Source: Dehalococcoidia bacterium | Lineage (GTDB): Bacteria; Chloroflexota; Dehalococcoidia; Lucifugimonadales; JAGWBF01 | Direction: 5' to 3' | NCBI GenBank assembly: GCA_021296025.1 | Contig: JAGWBF010000022.1 | Location: 9,003 to 26,269 of the forward strand | DNA: 17,267 bases | Shown: piece by piece, positions 7,286 to 14,208 of the stretch | How positions within the stretch are numbered: position 1 is the first letter of the stretch | Layout: every line of letters begins with the position of its first letter | Program-made: the position numbers and the translations under genes | The notes under the pieces: generated by a model | The model's database searches: none | What the model was told of the DNA's origin: nothing | What the model saw: the letters and a program-made list of their open reading frames with translations, nothing else

Positions 7286-8140
7286 TTGGCAGATGATCTG
7301 TCCTCCGTAATCATGGGGGAGCCTGAAAGACTTACCACCGGATTCGAGTTTACCGAAGGGCCTCTCTGGCATCCCGACGGCTATCTGCTGTTCGTAGATA
7401 TCCGAAAAAGTCAGCTTCTGAAGTGGACGCCGGGCCAGCGCTACAGGACAGCCCGGGAGAACACCAACGAGGGCAATGGCCTGACCCTGGACCTGCAGGG
7501 ACGCCTGATCATGTGCGAAATGTCAGCCCGTGGGCTGACCCGAACCGAGAGCGATGGGACGATCACCGTCCTGGCTGACACTTTCCAAGGGAAGCGCCTG
7601 AACAGGATCAACGACGTGATCTGCATGTCCGACGGGAGCATCTGCTTCACGGACCCCAACACACGCCTGGCGCCCGAAGACCGGGAGCTGGACTTTGCTG
7701 GCGTCTTTCGCCTCTACCCCGATGGCACCCTTTCCTTGTTGACCACCGACTGCGAGTACCCCAACGGACTTGCCCTCTCCCCCGATGAGAAGGTGCTGTA
7801 CGTAGCCAACAGCCGGGAGCGGAAGTACATCAGGGCCTTCGATGTGCAGTCCGACGGCTCGCTGGCCAACAGCCGGGTGTTCGCCGATCTCTCCTCCCCC
7901 GAGGAAGAGGTCCCCGATGGCATGAAGGTGGATGCGGAAGGGCGGGTGTTCTGCACCGGCCCCGGGGGCACCTGGATATTCGACCCGCAGGGAGAGCTAA
8001 TCGGAGTGCTGCGCACCGACGAGGTGCCCGCGAACTGCGCCTTCGGTGGCTCGGACTATCGTACCCTGTTCCTGACGGCCCGCACCTCTGTTTACACCGT
8101 CCGGGTAAGGACCCCCGGAGCCAAACCTCCCTGGGCCTAA
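7286..8140 (+). CDS. SMP-30/gluconolactonase/LRE-family lactonase-like protein
   Basis: A 284-residue six-bladed beta-propeller of the SMP-30/gluconolactonase family, calcium- or zinc-dependent enzymes that usually open sugar or other lactones. The family metal ligands are recognisable: E24 in FTEGPLW, N109 in NRINDV, N160 in YPNGLALSPD and D211 in VPDGMKVD. TDPN at 122-125 and GGSDYRTLF near the C-terminus are also family hallmarks. Length is normal. Translation starts at TTG with a perfect AGGAGG upstream. It is the second gene of an operon with a VOC enzyme, and a strong hairpin follows the stop. The substrate is unknown. Such genes often sit in oxidative catabolic clusters where they hydrolyse a lactone intermediate, which is an inference here. 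Confidence 0.88.
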   Translation: MADDLSSVIMGEPERLTTGFEFTEGPLWHPDGYLLFVDIRKSQLLKWTPGQRYRTARENTNEGNGLTLDLQGRLIMCEMSARGLTRTESDGTITVLADTFQGKRLNRINDVICMSDGSICFTDPNTRLAPEDRELDFAGVFRLYPDGTLSLLTTDCEYPNGLALSPDEKVLYVANSRERKYIRAFDVQSDGSLANSRVFADLSSPEEEVPDGMKVDAEGRVFCTGPGGTWIFDPQGELIGVLRTDEVPANCAFGGSDYRTLFLTARTSVYTVRVRTPGAKPPWA

Positions 8141-8165
8141 ACCGCCCGATTTAAGAATGGCTATT

Positions 8166-8203
8166 AAGAACGAGGGCAGGCTTGTTCGCCTGCCCTCGTT
8201 CTT
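8166..8203. terminator. bidirectional hairpin terminator
   Basis: A perfect 16-bp stem, AAGAACGAGGGCAGGC (8166-8181) pairing with 8188-8203, closed by a 6-base loop TTGTTC. It lies 25 bases after the SMP-30 stop and 26 bases after the stop of the convergent thiamine-diphosphate enzyme. The arms end in AAGAA/TTCTT, so a short U-rich run can form in either direction, which suits a shared terminator. Confidence 0.85.
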
Positions 8204-8229
8204 GCGTTATCTGCCTGTAGCTGTAGCGA

Positions 8230-9924
8230 CTAGAAGGCTGAGGGGCTGGGCTTCAGGGCGCCGTCTATAACCACATCCACCACGGCGGGCTTGCCCAAGC
8301 TGAACGCCTCTTCAAAGGCAGGTCGCAGATCGTTGGCGGCTTCAACCTTCTTTCCGTGTACTCCGAATCCCTCGGCGATGCCGGACACGTTCAGGGGAAG
8401 ATCGAAGTTCATGCCCATGTACTCACTTTGCCGCTCCTGGTCCTTCAGCATATCCCGTAGGTATATCTCCAGGTTGACCTTCAGGATCTTATAGCTGCGG
8501 TTGTTGCAGACGACCCAGGTCACCGGGATATCGTAGCGGGCCGCTGTCCAAAGGGCCTGTATGGTGTAGAGGGAAGCTCCGTCCCCCACAACCGCCACTA
8601 CCGGCCGGTCGGGCTTGGCGACTTTGACGCCAATGCAGCCGGGCATTGCCCAGCCCAGGGCTCCTCCCCGGATCCCGTAGAGGCTGTCCGGTTCGTCAAA
8701 ATTAACGGCCGACTGCAGAGCACCCCGGGAGGTAACCGACTCATCAACGATGATCGTCCTGGGGTCCATGGTCTGGGCCAGCTCGGTCATCATCCGCTCC
8801 AGGGAAATGGGGCTTGCATCCCAGTTTTCCTTGACCTTGGCTTGATATGCCTCTTTGGCCTTGGCCCGCTCGTCGCCGATGGTCGCCGCCCTTGTGCGGG
8901 CCGCTTCCTGGGCCGAGCCGGACATCTCCTGCCTCAAGACCTCCGCCAGATCCTGGAGCCCACTCTTGGGGTCGCAGAACAACCCCACCTCGGTGGGATA
9001 CACCTTTTCGATCTCCTTGGCGCTGCTGTCCATATGGATGATTTTGGTGCTCGGATCTAGGTAAGGGTCGGGCACATACAGGAAAGCCGAGAAGACGTTG
9101 GTCCCTACCGCCAGCACTACGTCGGCCCCCGCCAAGCGCTGTCTGGCTGCTCCGGTGTTGAGGTTCAGGACTCCTCTGAACTGGGGATGGCTGGTCGGGA
9201 AGTTGACCTCGGAGAAGGACGAGGCGAACACCTTCGCGCCCACCAGCTCCGCCACATCGACGATCTCCTCCAGGGCGCCCGACTGGGCCACCCTGTCTCC
9301 CACCACTATGACAGGATTCTCGGCCTTGGCCAGCACTGCCACAGCGTTATCGACCGCCCTTCCGTCGGGACGGATGCGGAAGTATCCGGGTGCCGACGGG
9401 ACTATGTCCACGTCAGCTTCATCATCCATGGAATCCCAGGGAAAGCTGATGAAGGTAGGGCCAGTGGGAGGGGTCTTCGCCTCCTTGAAGGCCCGTCGCA
9501 TGGCCACGGGAATATCCGCAGCGTGCTGCACCTCCGTGCTCCACTTGGTGTACTGGCGGGTCATTTCGACCAGGTCCCCCGAAAGCACCGGGTCCGTGAG
9601 ATTCATTCGAGTGTCGGCATTGCCAGCGGTCAGAACCAGCGGCGTGCCTCCCTTGTAGCAGTTGTAGAGCATGCTGATGCCATTGGCCAGGCCTCCGGCA
9701 ATGTGCAGGTTGGCAAATGCAGGCCTGCCGTTGGCTCGAGCATACCCCTCTGCCATTCCTACGGCTGTAGCTTCCTGCAAAGCCACGTAGTACTTCACCT
9801 GGGGATAGTCCTGCAGAACATCCATGAAGGGGCTCTCGCTGGTGCCCGGGTTTCCGAAGATCTCCGTGGCCCCTTCTGCAATCAGCATTTCAGCTAGTAT
9901 TTGCTTGCCTGACATCCTTGCCAT
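8230..9924 (-). CDS. thiamine-diphosphate enzyme, benzoylformate-decarboxylase-like
   Basis: A 564-residue ThDP-dependent enzyme with the three-domain layout of 2-oxo acid decarboxylases and acetolactate synthases. The cofactor-activating Glu is E51 (ALQEATAVGMAEGYA). The ThDP/Mg motif is GDGAS (447-451) through NN (474-475). Sequence around NLHIAGG (H74, matching His70 of Pseudomonas putida benzoylformate decarboxylase) and ALWTAARYDIPVTWVV is closest to that enzyme. The second catalytic His of benzoylformate decarboxylase (His281) appears to be Phe in VFSAFLY, so the exact reaction is open. ATG at 9924 is chosen because AGGAAAGG lies 7 bases upstream and the 71 extra codons to 10137 do not resemble the family. 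It has its own promoter near 10012-10040 and ends at a shared terminator. Cytosolic, probably tetrameric as is usual for the family. Confidence 0.85.
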   Translation of the reverse strand: MARMSGKQILAEMLIAEGATEIFGNPGTSESPFMDVLQDYPQVKYYVALQEATAVGMAEGYARANGRPAFANLHIAGGLANGISMLYNCYKGGTPLVLTAGNADTRMNLTDPVLSGDLVEMTRQYTKWSTEVQHAADIPVAMRRAFKEAKTPPTGPTFISFPWDSMDDEADVDIVPSAPGYFRIRPDGRAVDNAVAVLAKAENPVIVVGDRVAQSGALEEIVDVAELVGAKVFASSFSEVNFPTSHPQFRGVLNLNTGAARQRLAGADVVLAVGTNVFSAFLYVPDPYLDPSTKIIHMDSSAKEIEKVYPTEVGLFCDPKSGLQDLAEVLRQEMSGSAQEAARTRAATIGDERAKAKEAYQAKVKENWDASPISLERMMTELAQTMDPRTIIVDESVTSRGALQSAVNFDEPDSLYGIRGGALGWAMPGCIGVKVAKPDRPVVAVVGDGASLYTIQALWTAARYDIPVTWVVCNNRSYKILKVNLEIYLRDMLKDQERQSEYMGMNFDLPLNVSGIAEGFGVHGKKVEAANDLRPAFEEAFSLGKPAVVDVVIDGALKPSPSAF

Positions 9925-10011
9925 TCTTCTACCTTTCCTGGTGCCCGGCGCTGTTGGCGTATGCTGCCGTTTAACACCAAAACCAGCCCCATAGGTTGGA
10001 GCTGGTGAAAC

Positions 10012-10040
10012 ATTACAAAGGTAACACCGCAGTTTCTCAA
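10012..10040 (-). promoter_or_regulatory. sigma-70-type promoter for the ThDP enzyme gene
   Basis: On the minus strand, TTGAGA (10040-10035), a 17-base spacer, then TGTAAT (10017-10012). The implied 5' leader is about 80 bases and contains a small hairpin, ACCAGC pairing with GCTGGT at 10001-10006. The placement also shows that an ATG at 10137 would be upstream of the transcript start. Confidence 0.5.
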
Positions 10041-10146
10041 CGTCAACGAACCCGAAGACCGGCAGATCCGGCAGGAATGTTCGGGGGTGAACGATGCCTG
10101 GAACGGGGTCCCCGCCCTTTGGAACATCGGTTTGCAAATCAACCTG

Positions 10147-10155
10147 TGCTATGTT
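10147..10155 (+). promoter_or_regulatory. possible extended -10 promoter of the Asp23 operon
   Basis: TGCTATGTT is an extended -10-like element with no convincing -35. Transcription would start near 10162. It is the best candidate in the intergenic stretch before the first Asp23 gene. Confidence 0.3.
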
Positions 10156-10244
10156 AGCGTGAAGCCGAAAATCGAATGCATCCAGCTACATTTCCGTGGT
10201 CCAGTGCCCAGCCAGAAGCCCCAGTAGCTGCGAGAGCGAATGCC

Positions 10245-10763
10245 ATGGCAGAGCAGGATAAGATCACAGAAAACCGGGATACCGACCTACCGGTCGATGA
10301 ACAGCCAACGATCCTGGAAACCCCTGAATCGAAGTCGATCGTATTCCAGGAAACGGAGATGCTCTCCAAGCTGGAGGAGATGAGCCAGATTGATGAGATC
10401 CCGGTAGGTGGCGTGACCAACATCGAGCCCGACGTGATAGGGGCTATCGCCGGACATGCTGCCCAGACCGTCCCGGGGGTTGCATCCCTGGGAACCGCCT
10501 CCCTCCGAAGATCCATTAGCGAGCGCCTTGGCAGCGCGGAACGATGGTCCAGGGGCGTTGAAGTCGAGCTTGGGCGGAAGGAAGCAATCATCGACATCAA
10601 TCTAAGGTTGGTGTACGGATACAGCGTTCCCAGCACGGTCATAGCGGTCCGAAACCAGGTGGCCGACAGCCTTTATCGATACGCAGGGCTGGTAGCCAAG
10701 GAGATAAACATCCGCGTTGTGGGAATAGATTTCCCACGGAAGATGCCCGGCCGGGTCGAATAG
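10245..10763 (+). CDS. Asp23/Gls24 family envelope stress protein, paralogue 1
   Basis: A protein of the Asp23/Gls24 (alkaline shock protein 23) family, which in Firmicutes forms a membrane-associated layer tethered by AmaP and contributes to cell-envelope homeostasis. With the start at 10245 it has 172 residues. An acidic, poorly conserved N-terminus (1-50) precedes the Asp23 domain (about 57-165), with PDVIGAIAGHAAQTVPGVASLG, RGVEVELGRKEAIIDI, YGYSVP and KEINIRVVGIDF. An in-frame ATG at 10176 would add 23 residues. Neither start has a clear Shine-Dalgarno; 10245 is preferred because the added residues do not look conserved, but this is not settled. It heads a same-strand operon with a second paralogue, AmaP and DUF2273, 31 bases before the next gene. 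Confidence 0.85.
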   Translation: MAEQDKITENRDTDLPVDEQPTILETPESKSIVFQETEMLSKLEEMSQIDEIPVGGVTNIEPDVIGAIAGHAAQTVPGVASLGTASLRRSISERLGSAERWSRGVEVELGRKEAIIDINLRLVYGYSVPSTVIAVRNQVADSLYRYAGLVAKEINIRVVGIDFPRKMPGRVE

Positions 10764-10794
10764 GTCACTGGGCTAGGCCGGAAAGGGAACGGCA

Positions 10795-11229
10795 ATGACT
10801 GAAGACAGGGTCCGGGAACAGGAGACGTTGCCCAAGCTGGCTGAGCTGGAGAATGTCGAGACCATCGAGGTGGGCGGCGAGACTGCCATCGATGATGAGG
10901 TGATCGGGGCCGTGGCCGGAGTGGCTGCCAGGGAGGTCGAGGGAATATCTTCCCTGGGCACTCGTTCTATAAAGAGAAGCATCGCCGAACGGATGGGAAG
11001 CCGCGAGCAGCGGGCACGGGGTGTGGAGGTGGAAGCCGGCAGGCGGGAAGCCATCCTGGACATAGATTTAAGGGTCATGTATGGCTACAGCATCCCTGAA
11101 ACGGTCGTCAAGGTGCGCCAGAACGTGGCACATCGGGTACTGGAGACCTTCGGTCTTGTGACCAAGGAGATCAACATCAACGTGGTGGGCATCGACTTTG
11201 CGGACCGGGTGCCGGGACGACTTGACTAA
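10795..11229 (+). CDS. Asp23/Gls24 family envelope stress protein, paralogue 2
   Basis: A 144-residue Asp23-family protein, mostly the domain itself (about 29-137): DDEVIGAVAGVAAREVEGIS, RGVEVEAGRREAILDIDL, YGYSIP and KEININVVGIDF. Counted by hand without gaps, 72 of 122 positions are identical to the upstream gene, so the two arose by tandem duplication and probably form mixed assemblies. The N-terminus is shorter than in paralogue 1. The ATG is preceded by GGAAAGGG at a good distance. It is followed after 81 bases by the AmaP-like anchor. Cytoplasmic, expected to be held at the membrane through AmaP. Confidence 0.88.
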   Translation: MTEDRVREQETLPKLAELENVETIEVGGETAIDDEVIGAVAGVAAREVEGISSLGTRSIKRSIAERMGSREQRARGVEVEAGRREAILDIDLRVMYGYSIPETVVKVRQNVAHRVLETFGLVTKEININVVGIDFADRVPGRLD

Positions 11230-11310
11230 TCTACCATTTGAGACTATCCGGCTATTGGGGCTAATCTTAGAGGGTTATAGGGGAAGGTAGCTGGCCAGCG
11301 TCGAGGTCAA

Positions 11311-11952
11311 ATGAACTTCTGGAACAGGCTACTGGTTACGTTGCTGGCGATGTTGACCATCGCCGCCGCCGCGTTAATTGTCCTGCTTACCGCAGGAGCC
11401 ATCGGCCCCGACCTCCTCCCAGGTTCGGGTCAGGATTCCTGGTTTTACCCCCAGCTCAACGCCGCCACCAACTACGATAATGCAGCCAAGGCGGCCACCA
11501 TCGGCATTGGCGCCGGAGTGATAGTCGCGATGTTGCTCCTAATATATGCCGAGCTGCGAGTCATCTCGCCCCCGGATGTACTGCTCCCTGTGAGCCGGTC
11601 CCCACGCATTCCCCCGGGGGACACGTCCCAGGGGCAGGCGGCGGGGATGGTTAACGTCGAAGCTAGCAGTGTCAGGCTGCTGGCAGAACGGGTAGGGGTA
11701 GCCAACCGGGATGTGGAATCCCTGCGTTGCAGCCTCGTGGTCAAGTCCAAGCCGGTGGGTGGGCCTGCCGCCATAGAGATCCGCTGCCATCCCTACCTGC
11801 GCTTGGGCAGCCACCTGCCGGAGGTAAGCGCCGACCTGCGCTCACGCATCCACGAGGCGGTAGAGCGCCTGACAGGACTAACGGTGACGGATGTCAATGT
11901 TGTGCGGGTCAGATATACTAACGACAGCGATACCTCCGTGGTCATTTCGTAA
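11311..11952 (+). CDS. amaP: AmaP-like membrane anchor of the Asp23 system
   Basis: A 213-residue protein with two predicted membrane helices (about 5-30 and 62-86), joined by a 30-residue outer loop, and a cytoplasmic C-terminal domain. That domain (about 113-203) holds VNVEASSVRLLAERV and LTGLTVTDVNVVRVRY, weakly Asp23-like, as in AmaP, the anchor that docks Asp23 to the membrane. Its position between the Asp23 paralogues and a DUF2273 gene matches the AmaP arrangement known from Firmicutes. A Pro/Gly/Ser-rich linker (about 95-112) follows the second helix. The ATG has only GAGGT three bases upstream, so initiation may be weak. The next ORF begins 6 bases after the stop. The name rests on topology and context more than on strong sequence identity. 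Confidence 0.75.
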   Translation: MNFWNRLLVTLLAMLTIAAAALIVLLTAGAIGPDLLPGSGQDSWFYPQLNAATNYDNAAKAATIGIGAGVIVAMLLLIYAELRVISPPDVLLPVSRSPRIPPGDTSQGQAAGMVNVEASSVRLLAERVGVANRDVESLRCSLVVKSKPVGGPAAIEIRCHPYLRLGSHLPEVSADLRSRIHEAVERLTGLTVTDVNVVRVRYTNDSDTSVVIS

Positions 11953-11958
11953 CTAGCT

Positions 11959-12168
11959 ATGGAAGATAAGACTAAATTCAAGTTGGTTGGCGCGGCAGCA
12001 GGCCTGATCATAGGCTTGGTCTTTGTGTGGCAAGGTATCCTGGGGGCCCTGATCGTCAGCCTGCTGGTCGTGATAGGCTACTTCGCGGGCAAGTACGTGG
12101 CGGGAGACTTCCCGGCCCTGGACGAATTTCTGGAGCGCTTCGCCTCCAGGAACAGGGACCGGGACTAG
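11959..12168 (+). CDS. DUF2273 small membrane protein
   Basis: A 69-residue protein with a hairpin of two hydrophobic segments, KLVGAAAGLIIGLVFVW and LGALIVSLLVVIGYFAGKY, and a charged tail ending in RNRDRD. This is the DUF2273 pattern of small membrane proteins found next to Asp23 and AmaP; function is unknown but presumably part of the same membrane assembly. There is no Shine-Dalgarno, and the start lies 6 bases after the amaP stop, so translation probably depends on coupling. The next gene begins 51 bases later (or 6 bases later if the alternative TTG at 12175 is used). Confidence 0.85.
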   Translation: MEDKTKFKLVGAAAGLIIGLVFVWQGILGALIVSLLVVIGYFAGKYVAGDFPALDEFLERFASRNRDRD

Positions 12169-12219
12169 CTGCCATTGGCCTTGCGCCCCCAGAACCCGGC
12201 GTCAGGGACCGGCTCTCCC

Positions 12220-12642
12220 ATGTTCCAACCCACCAGAATCTCCGCTTCTCCATCCAAGCTCAAGCTGTTGGATGAGGCCGGTACCCGGGGCGTCCTGCTG
12301 GGCAGCAGGTGCAGCCTGTGCGGCAGCCACACCTTCGGCACAGTGCCGTCATGCCAGGCGTGCTACTCGCCCGAGGTGGAGTCCGTCGAGCTGGGCGCAG
12401 AGGGGACCCTGTACAGCTACACCCTGGTCCGCACCCCACCACCGGGATGGCAGGGAGATGTCCCTTACGTGCTGGGACAGGTGGAGCTGCCCCAAGGTCC
12501 CCATGTAGTATCCCAAGTAGTCGATTGCCCGCCGGAACATGTCCACATAGGGATGAAGATGCTGCTGTACCTGGACGAAGTCCCCGGTGCCAACGACGAT
12601 GAAGAGGCCAGGGTGATATTCAAGTGGCGTCCGGCCAGCTAG
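12220..12642 (+). CDS. DUF35 zinc-ribbon/OB-fold acyl-CoA-associated protein
   Basis: A 140-residue DUF35-type protein: a zinc ribbon (C31, C34, C45, C48 in RCSLCG and SCQACY), then an OB-fold with GTLYSYTLVRTPPPGW, VPYVLGQVELPQG and GMKMLLYLDEVP. DUF35 proteins bind acyl-CoA and bridge thiolases to partner enzymes, as in archaeal thiolase/HMG-CoA synthase complexes and the ChsH2/Ltp2 steroid side-chain enzymes. The gene next door is a SCP-x-type thiolase, 22 bases downstream, so a two-subunit complex is likely. The start is taken as ATG 12220. A TTG at 12175 would add 15 residues and bring the start to 6 bases from the DUF2273 stop, but those residues look non-conserved. Confidence 0.85.
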   Translation: MFQPTRISASPSKLKLLDEAGTRGVLLGSRCSLCGSHTFGTVPSCQACYSPEVESVELGAEGTLYSYTLVRTPPPGWQGDVPYVLGQVELPQGPHVVSQVVDCPPEHVHIGMKMLLYLDEVPGANDDEEARVIFKWRPAS

Positions 12643-12664
12643 AAACCGGGATTATGAGGGAGAA

Positions 12665-13828
12665 TTGAAGGCAGGACGAAAGGTTGTTGTCCTGGGAGTG
12701 GGTCTGCACCCCTTCGGCAGGTTCCCCGAGCTCGGGCTGCCGGAACTGGCACGTCCTGCCGTCGCCGTAGCCCTGGACGATGCGGGGGTGCAGTGGAAAG
12801 ACGTCCAGGCAGCCTACTTCGGCCACGTTTACTACCAGGGCATGTCCCTGGGCGAGGTTACCCTGAGGAGCATCGGCCTATCCGGCATTCCCGTTATCAA
12901 CGTGGAGAACGCCTGCTCCAGCGGCTCCACAGCCTTCTGGCAAGCCTACTGGGGAATAGCAAGTGGGGTCTTCGATCTGGCCCTCGCCTTTGGCGCTGAG
13001 AAGGTGCCCCGGGGACCGGTGACTGTCACCTCCGACGACGACCCTGAGCGATCCACGGGGGCCGACCACATGATGGCGGCCTATGCCCTGAAAGCCCAGC
13101 GGTACATCCACCAGCACTCGGCCTCCCTGGAATCCTTGGCCGAAGTTGCGGTGAAGGCCCACGACAACGCCATCCTGAACCCCAACTCCCACTACAAGAA
13201 GGCCTTCACGGTTGCTGAGGTGCTGGAATCCCGGCCCATCGCCGACCCCCTCACCCTGTACCAGTGCTGCCCCACCAGCGAAGGCGCGGCGGCGGCCATT
13301 CTCTGCGCCGAAGAGGAAGCTTCCCGGCTCGTTGGGAACTCTGGCAGGTCCGTGGGCATAGAGGCTGCCGTTCTAGCTTCTGGGACCTTCAGTCCCCAGG
13401 GTTCGGACCATGCGGCCCTGAACCCCTACCGGGCAGAGTTCGCGGCCCGCCAAGCCTACGAGATGGCAGGCATGGGTCCGGAGGATATGGAGCTGGTGCA
13501 GGTGCACGATGCCGCGACCATCGGCGAGATAGAGCACCTGGAGTCCCTGGGCATTGTCGAAGAAGGGGAGGGGTGGGTCGCCACCTCTGCTGGGCGCACC
13601 CGCATCAAAGGCGACATACCGACCAACACCGACGGCGGGCTGCTGGCCATGGGCCACCCCTTCGGGGCCTCGGGCATAAGGATGGTCCACGAAATCGTGA
13701 CCCAGATCAGGGGCGAGGCTACGGGCCGCCAGGTTATCTCTCCCAGGACCGGCGGACCGCCTAGGGTGGGCATCGCCCACTGCAGCGGCGCAGGCGACGT
13801 CACAACAGTCCACATCCTCAAGCGCTAA
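12665..13828 (+). CDS. thiolase, SCP-x/acetyl-CoA acetyltransferase-like
   Basis: A 387-residue thiolase-fold enzyme of the type paired with DUF35 proteins. The nucleophile is C84 in NVENACSSGSTA. Other active-site features are HDA (281-283), H331 in MGHPFGASG and C373 in AHCSGAG, so the residues for a true thiolase reaction (cleaving or forming a 3-oxoacyl-CoA) all seem present, unlike the Ltp2-type aldolases. The start is TTG at 12665, with GAGGGAGA immediately upstream. Spacing to the Shine-Dalgarno is short (about 5 bases) but no better start exists. The gene follows the DUF35 gene by 22 bases and closes the operon. Chain length and physiological acyl-CoA are unknown; fatty-acid or sterol-like side-chain degradation is possible. 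Confidence 0.88.
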   Translation: MKAGRKVVVLGVGLHPFGRFPELGLPELARPAVAVALDDAGVQWKDVQAAYFGHVYYQGMSLGEVTLRSIGLSGIPVINVENACSSGSTAFWQAYWGIASGVFDLALAFGAEKVPRGPVTVTSDDDPERSTGADHMMAAYALKAQRYIHQHSASLESLAEVAVKAHDNAILNPNSHYKKAFTVAEVLESRPIADPLTLYQCCPTSEGAAAAILCAEEEASRLVGNSGRSVGIEAAVLASGTFSPQGSDHAALNPYRAEFAARQAYEMAGMGPEDMELVQVHDAATIGEIEHLESLGIVEEGEGWVATSAGRTRIKGDIPTNTDGGLLAMGHPFGASGIRMVHEIVTQIRGEATGRQVISPRTGGPPRVGIAHCSGAGDVTTVHILKR

Positions 13829-13899
13829 TTGCCTCGCATCTGCGCAGGCCGGGACCGTTCCCAGCAAACTTCCCCGATATAATTGCATGCTGGAAGTGC

Positions 13900-13928
13900 T
13901 TGATTTGACCGGTGTGACCGGTTATAAT
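13900..13928 (+). promoter_or_regulatory. promoter with built-in operator for the vapBC-like pair
   Basis: TTGATT (13900-13905) and TATAAT (13923-13928) are 17 bases apart. The spacer consists exactly of TGACCGGT (13906-13913), one G, and a second TGACCGGT (13915-13922). Each copy also contains the palindrome ACCGGT. The repeat is ideally placed for the antitoxin, alone or with toxin, to bind and block RNA polymerase, the usual autoregulation of such modules. The predicted transcription start coincides with the ATG at 13936. Confidence 0.7.
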
Positions 13929-13935
13929 TCTGAAC

Positions 13936-14208
13936 ATGGGTATAGAATATTCGAGTTATGAAGCTAAAGCGAAGTTCTCCGAGGTGCTCCGCGTTGTCCG
14001 CGAGGGCAAGACCGTAACTCTGCTGTACAGGGGCGAGCCGGTGGCTGAAATACATCCGATCCAACAACCTGAGACGATAGACGACAGGCTCAAGGAGCTT
14101 GAGCAGCGCGGGGTTCTGGTCCCATCGAAGACAGGCAAGAGGCATATCCCCACGGTGGAAGCCCGTCCGGGGGCTCTTCAACGCTTCCTGGCCGAGCGAG
14201 GCGAGTGA
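13936..14208 (+). CDS. Phd/YefM (VapB-like) antitoxin
   Basis: A 90-residue antitoxin. The N-terminal half, YSSYEAKAKFSEVLRVVREG then TVTLLYRGEPVAEIHPI, is the Phd/YefM DNA-binding fold. The C-terminal half, from about residue 50, is the charged tail expected to wrap and silence the toxin. Its last codons overlap the start of the PIN toxin (GTG inside GAGTGA), giving tight coupling with the antitoxin made first. The ATG follows the TATAAT box by only 7 bases, so the mRNA is probably leaderless; no Shine-Dalgarno is possible. The repeats between -35 and -10 are its likely operator. Pairing of Phd-type antitoxins with VapC toxins is common. Confidence 0.88.
   Translation: MGIEYSSYEAKAKFSEVLRVVREGKTVTLLYRGEPVAEIHPIQQPETIDDRLKELEQRGVLVPSKTGKRHIPTVEARPGALQRFLAERGE

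Noticed and set aside
9187..9897. Plus-strand ORF of 236 codons opposite the ThDP enzyme
   Set aside because: The minus-strand frame carries clear ThDP-enzyme motifs throughout; this is its shadow.
13878..13883. A second TATAAT upstream of the antitoxin
   Set aside because: There is no -35 at the right distance (13855-13860 is CCGTTC), and the downstream promoter is far better formed.
13905..13928. TTGACC as an alternative -35 for the vapBC promoter
   Set aside because: It is only 12 bases from TATAAT. TTGATT at 13900 gives the normal 17-base spacing.
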